Assembly (NCBI GenBank): GCA_030699855.1
Contig: JAUYKR010000160.1
Location: 1-7,260 of the forward strand
DNA from: a bacterium
GTDB taxonomy: Bacteria; Patescibacteriota; Gracilibacteria; JAUYGZ01
Direction: 5' to 3'
Length of the DNA stretch: 7,260 bases
Position 1 is the first letter of the stretch, and every line of letters starts with the position of its first letter. The notes under the pieces are model-generated. The model was not told the DNA's origin and ran no database searches. It saw only the letters and a list, made by a program, of their open reading frames with translations. The position numbers were made by a program, and so were the translations under genes. This document shows positions 5,737 through 7,260 of the stretch, piece by piece.

Positions 5737-6471
5737 CTACAGCCTCCCCATTTCTTCCCCCACCATCCTCAGGAGTTCTTGTTTGAGAAACTTTCTGATG
5801 AGGTGAAACTCTTTTGGCGATAGGAGCATGTTTAAATCCTGGTCGATGATTTGCTGGGTGAGGCTTTTTTCAATGCATTTTTTCAGTCGCCGAAAAAACA
5901 TTTTTGGGCTCTTCCCCGTTCTCTCTTGGATGATTTCTTCTGAAAAGGGCAATCCTTGAAGCAAGAAAGCGTGAAGGTCGTAGACATCCCTCCCGACCAA
6001 AACACCCCGCCTTTGAAATCGGCTGACAGTTGCCACGAGCTTATTGGCCACCATGGTTGGAACGGTGTGACAATGAAGGACACGATCAATATCATGCAGC
6101 CGTACTATCTCATATTGATTTTCCTTTGGCGGTTGAGTATTGATATCGAGCTGAATCGTACTTCGAAGATTTTCTCCATTATCGTACTTGAGGAAATATT
6201 GTGGGACTTTTCGACTGTGATCCTTTATGGCTAAACCAAGCTTTTGAAAAATCTTCTCTAAATGCTGACTGACTTGGGACTGTTTACTTTCATCGACCAA
6301 ATCAAAATCAAGATCAACTGAAAACCTATTCACCAGGCCACGCATGGCCGCGCAGGTCCCACCCTTGAATCGCAAAACTGAAGCTAAAAAGACGTCATCG
6401 GCTATTTCTGTCAGCAATCGATACAGCCAGGACTTATGAAGGGAATCCCCGGCACGAGGTACGATCATCAT
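5737..6471 (-). CDS. AbiEii/AbiGii-family nucleotidyltransferase toxin
   Basis: This is the toxin half of an AbiE-type toxin-antitoxin/abortive-infection module, 244 residues. The DNA polymerase beta-like nucleotidyltransferase motifs are visible and intact. KGGT is at 36-39; RFSVDLDF (49-56) carries the metal-binding pair Asp53/Asp55; and a further acidic strand QLDIN has Asp109. The downstream motif contains NKL (143-145, Lys144), Arg151 and RDVYDL (161-166). Characterised relatives bind GTP or transfer nucleotides to tRNA acceptor ends, halting growth; the substrate here is not known. The C-terminal third is helical and charged. The ATG at 6471 begins three bases after the antitoxin stop with no SD, so translation is probably coupled. 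Base use is AT-rich compared with the rps/tsf genes. No terminator is seen before the convergent gene. Confidence 0.93.
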   Translation of the reverse strand: MMIVPRAGDSLHKSWLYRLLTEIADDVFLASVLRFKGGTCAAMRGLVNRFSVDLDFDLVDESKQSQVSQHLEKIFQKLGLAIKDHSRKVPQYFLKYDNGENLRSTIQLDINTQPPKENQYEIVRLHDIDRVLHCHTVPTMVANKLVATVSRFQRRGVLVGRDVYDLHAFLLQGLPFSEEIIQERTGKSPKMFFRRLKKCIEKSLTQQIIDQDLNMLLSPKEFHLIRKFLKQELLRMVGEEMGRL

Positions 6472-6474
6472 AAG

Positions 6475-7038
6475 CTATGGGGTAAGGGGGTATCCTATTT
6501 CTTGCTGGAGTTGCCTTACTTTTTTCCAGTCAGGCTCTTTGTCGAAGTATGCGTGGGGGTTGAAGTAGAGTAAATCGGCGATTGCCCTTTCAACCGTTGC
6601 TGTGTTTACTCCACTCTGCTGGATTATTCCAGCAGTGTTAAAGAGAAAATTTGGCCTGAGTTGTCGACAACTGTAGTAGTTGGGCCCAAGATTAAATTTA
6701 CGTGACTTGCTACTGATAAAAGTAAGGGAAGAAGATGGCTGATTCTGATAGCCTTCTCGGAAGAGGATTGTTTGGATACTCACATAACAATAGCTGTGAA
6801 TAGCTTTCGCTCCTAAAAGAGAAGGATCTACGCCCTCAAGAGGCACCAGACTATACATACCTCGATAGATACGATGAAGAAGCCCCTGTCTGGCATATCT
6901 CTTGAGAGTAGTTCTGAGCGTGTTATGAGAAGAAATATTCCACATATTCGCCAAATCGTGACTGTGAAAGACTTTTTCGTCTTTAGCAGCTAGAAGAGCA
7001 ATTCTTTTCGCCGTTATGTTATTTCTTAGTGTACTCAT
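6475..7038 (-). CDS. AbiEi-family antitoxin and transcriptional regulator
   Basis: This is the antitoxin half of the AbiE pair, 187 residues from the chosen start. In AbiE systems the antitoxin neutralises the toxin without a stable complex and represses its own operon through an N-terminal winged helix. That domain is seen at about residues 9-58: a helical stretch HSHDLANMWNI, then NTLRTTLKRYARQGLLHRIYRGMYSLVP, where R-I-Y-R-G-x-Y-S is typical of the family. The C-terminal domain has the usual HSYCYVSIQTILF segment and VERAIADLLYF near the end, corresponding to the conserved E-R-A-x-x-D-L-L motif. An upstream TTG at 7074 extends the frame by 12 residues but overlaps the -35 hexamer. The ATG at 7038 directly follows the promoter and lies inside a palindrome, so it is preferred. 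Confidence 0.87.
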   Translation of the reverse strand: MSTLRNNITAKRIALLAAKDEKVFHSHDLANMWNISSHNTLRTTLKRYARQGLLHRIYRGMYSLVPLEGVDPSLLGAKAIHSYCYVSIQTILFREGYQNQPSSSLTFISSKSRKFNLGPNYYSCRQLRPNFLFNTAGIIQQSGVNTATVERAIADLLYFNPHAYFDKEPDWKKVRQLQQEIGYPLTP

Positions 7039-7047
7039 GTGTACACT
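7028..7047. promoter_or_regulatory. 20-bp palindromic operator over the abiE start
   Basis: AGTGTACTCATGTGTACACT is palindromic at 18 of 20 positions: 7-bp perfect arms (7028-7034, 7041-7047), a central CATG and one non-pairing position each side. It overlaps three bases of the -10, the expected transcription start and the antitoxin ATG. AbiEi proteins are known to bind inverted repeats at their promoter, so this is the probable autorepression site; binding itself is inference. Confidence 0.7.
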
Positions 7048-7074
7048 ATAACAGAACATATCGTACTGAATCAA
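7045..7074 (-). promoter_or_regulatory. Extended -10 promoter of the abiE operon
   Basis: On the - strand TTGATT (7074-7069), an 18-base spacer and TATAGT (7050-7045) form the promoter, with TG at 7053-7052 giving an extended -10. Transcription should start within a few bases of the antitoxin ATG at 7038, so the mRNA would be leaderless or nearly so. An imperfect second inverted repeat (TACT-N6-AGTA, 7064-7077) covers the -35. Confidence 0.65.
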
Positions 7075-7076
7075 GT

Positions 7077-7106
7077 AAAAAGCCCCTCATTTGCAGAGGG
7101 GCTTTT
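7077..7106 (-). terminator. rplL terminator
   Basis: GCCCCTC (7082-7088) pairs perfectly with GAGGGGC (7096-7102) around a 7-base loop, and A/T flanks can extend the stem to 11 bp. Read on the - strand, downstream of rplL, the hairpin is followed by five T. It starts 25 bases after the rplL stop and lies just upstream of the abiE promoter, insulating the AbiE operon from ribosomal-protein transcription. Confidence 0.88.
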
Positions 7107-7131
7107 CGTGTACTCGGAGAAACTCGCAGAC

Positions 7132-7260
7132 CTACTTCAGTTCAACCGTAGCTCCGGTCTCCTCCAACTTCTTTTTGATTTCCTCGGCCTCGGCCTTCTT
7201 CACGTTTTCTTTGATGACCTTTGGCGCGCCATCGACGATGTCCTTGGCTTCCTTGAGGCC
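7132..7260 (-). CDS. rplL: 50S ribosomal protein L7/L12, C-terminal part
   Basis: Only the last 42 residues are in the window; the gene continues past the right edge. The visible sequence (GLKEAKDIVDGAPKVIKENV, then KKAEAEEIKKKLEETGATVELK) is the C-terminal domain of L7/L12. It carries the lysine-rich helix region that contacts the translational GTPases EF-Tu, EF-G and IF2, and ends with the family's typical ATVELK strand. The stop is TAG. The rest of the stalk operon (rplJ) would be expected upstream on the - strand outside the window. A strong hairpin terminator follows. Confidence 0.96.
   Translation of the reverse strand, partial: GLKEAKDIVDGAPKVIKENVKKAEAEEIKKKLEETGATVELK

Noticed and set aside
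1..7260. tRNA, rRNA, CRISPR array, insertion sequence or attachment site
   Set aside because: No cloverleaf-like sequence, regular repeat-spacer pattern, transposase or flanking direct repeats were seen on either strand by eye.

Overview
The window is bacterial chromosome with a translation-gene core and accessory genes on either side. Its core is rpsB (ribosomal protein S2) - a small DUF4870/Tic20-like membrane protein - tsf (EF-Ts) on the + strand. The 3' end of rplL (L7/L12) lies on the - strand at the right edge. Most genes lack a recognisable Shine-Dalgarno sequence, 7 of 11 visible stops are TAG, and the usual pyrH does not follow tsf. With the TrmB-type regulator, this resembles an uncultivated Patescibacteria/CPR-like lineage. 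That placement is only inference, since no rRNA or other marker is present. TGA still acts as a stop (osmC, rpsB), so the glycine-TGA code of some of these lineages is not in use.

Layout. (1) 5-1228, - strand: an unrecognised 257-residue coiled-coil protein followed 18 bases later by an OsmC-family peroxide-defence protein, probably one transcript. (2) 1229-1378: a divergent control region with a good sigma70-type promoter on each strand and an inverted repeat over the rightward -35. (3) 1379-2143, + strand: a TrmB-type winged-helix regulator. (4) 2144-4245, + strand: promoter, GC-rich leader of about 146 bases, rpsB, the membrane protein (ATGA overlap) and tsf. (5) 4247-5735, + strand: a strong promoter embedded in the tsf terminator region, then two unrecognised proteins of 312 and 139 residues. 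(6) 5737-7038, - strand: an AbiEi/AbiEii toxin-antitoxin module, convergent with the 139-residue gene with one base between them. Its extended -10 promoter overlaps a near-perfect 20-bp palindrome that contains the antitoxin start codon, suggesting a leaderless, self-repressed transcript. (7) 7077-7260: the rplL terminator and rplL 3' end.

The translation genes are relatively GC-rich. The two unknown + strand genes and the AbiE module look visibly more AT-rich, which suggests an accessory segment placed between two conserved translation loci. The strongest findings are the AbiE operator/promoter/start arrangement, the near-identical terminator hairpins after tsf and rplL, the promoter that starts transcription inside the tsf terminator, and the unrecognised gene pair beside AbiE.
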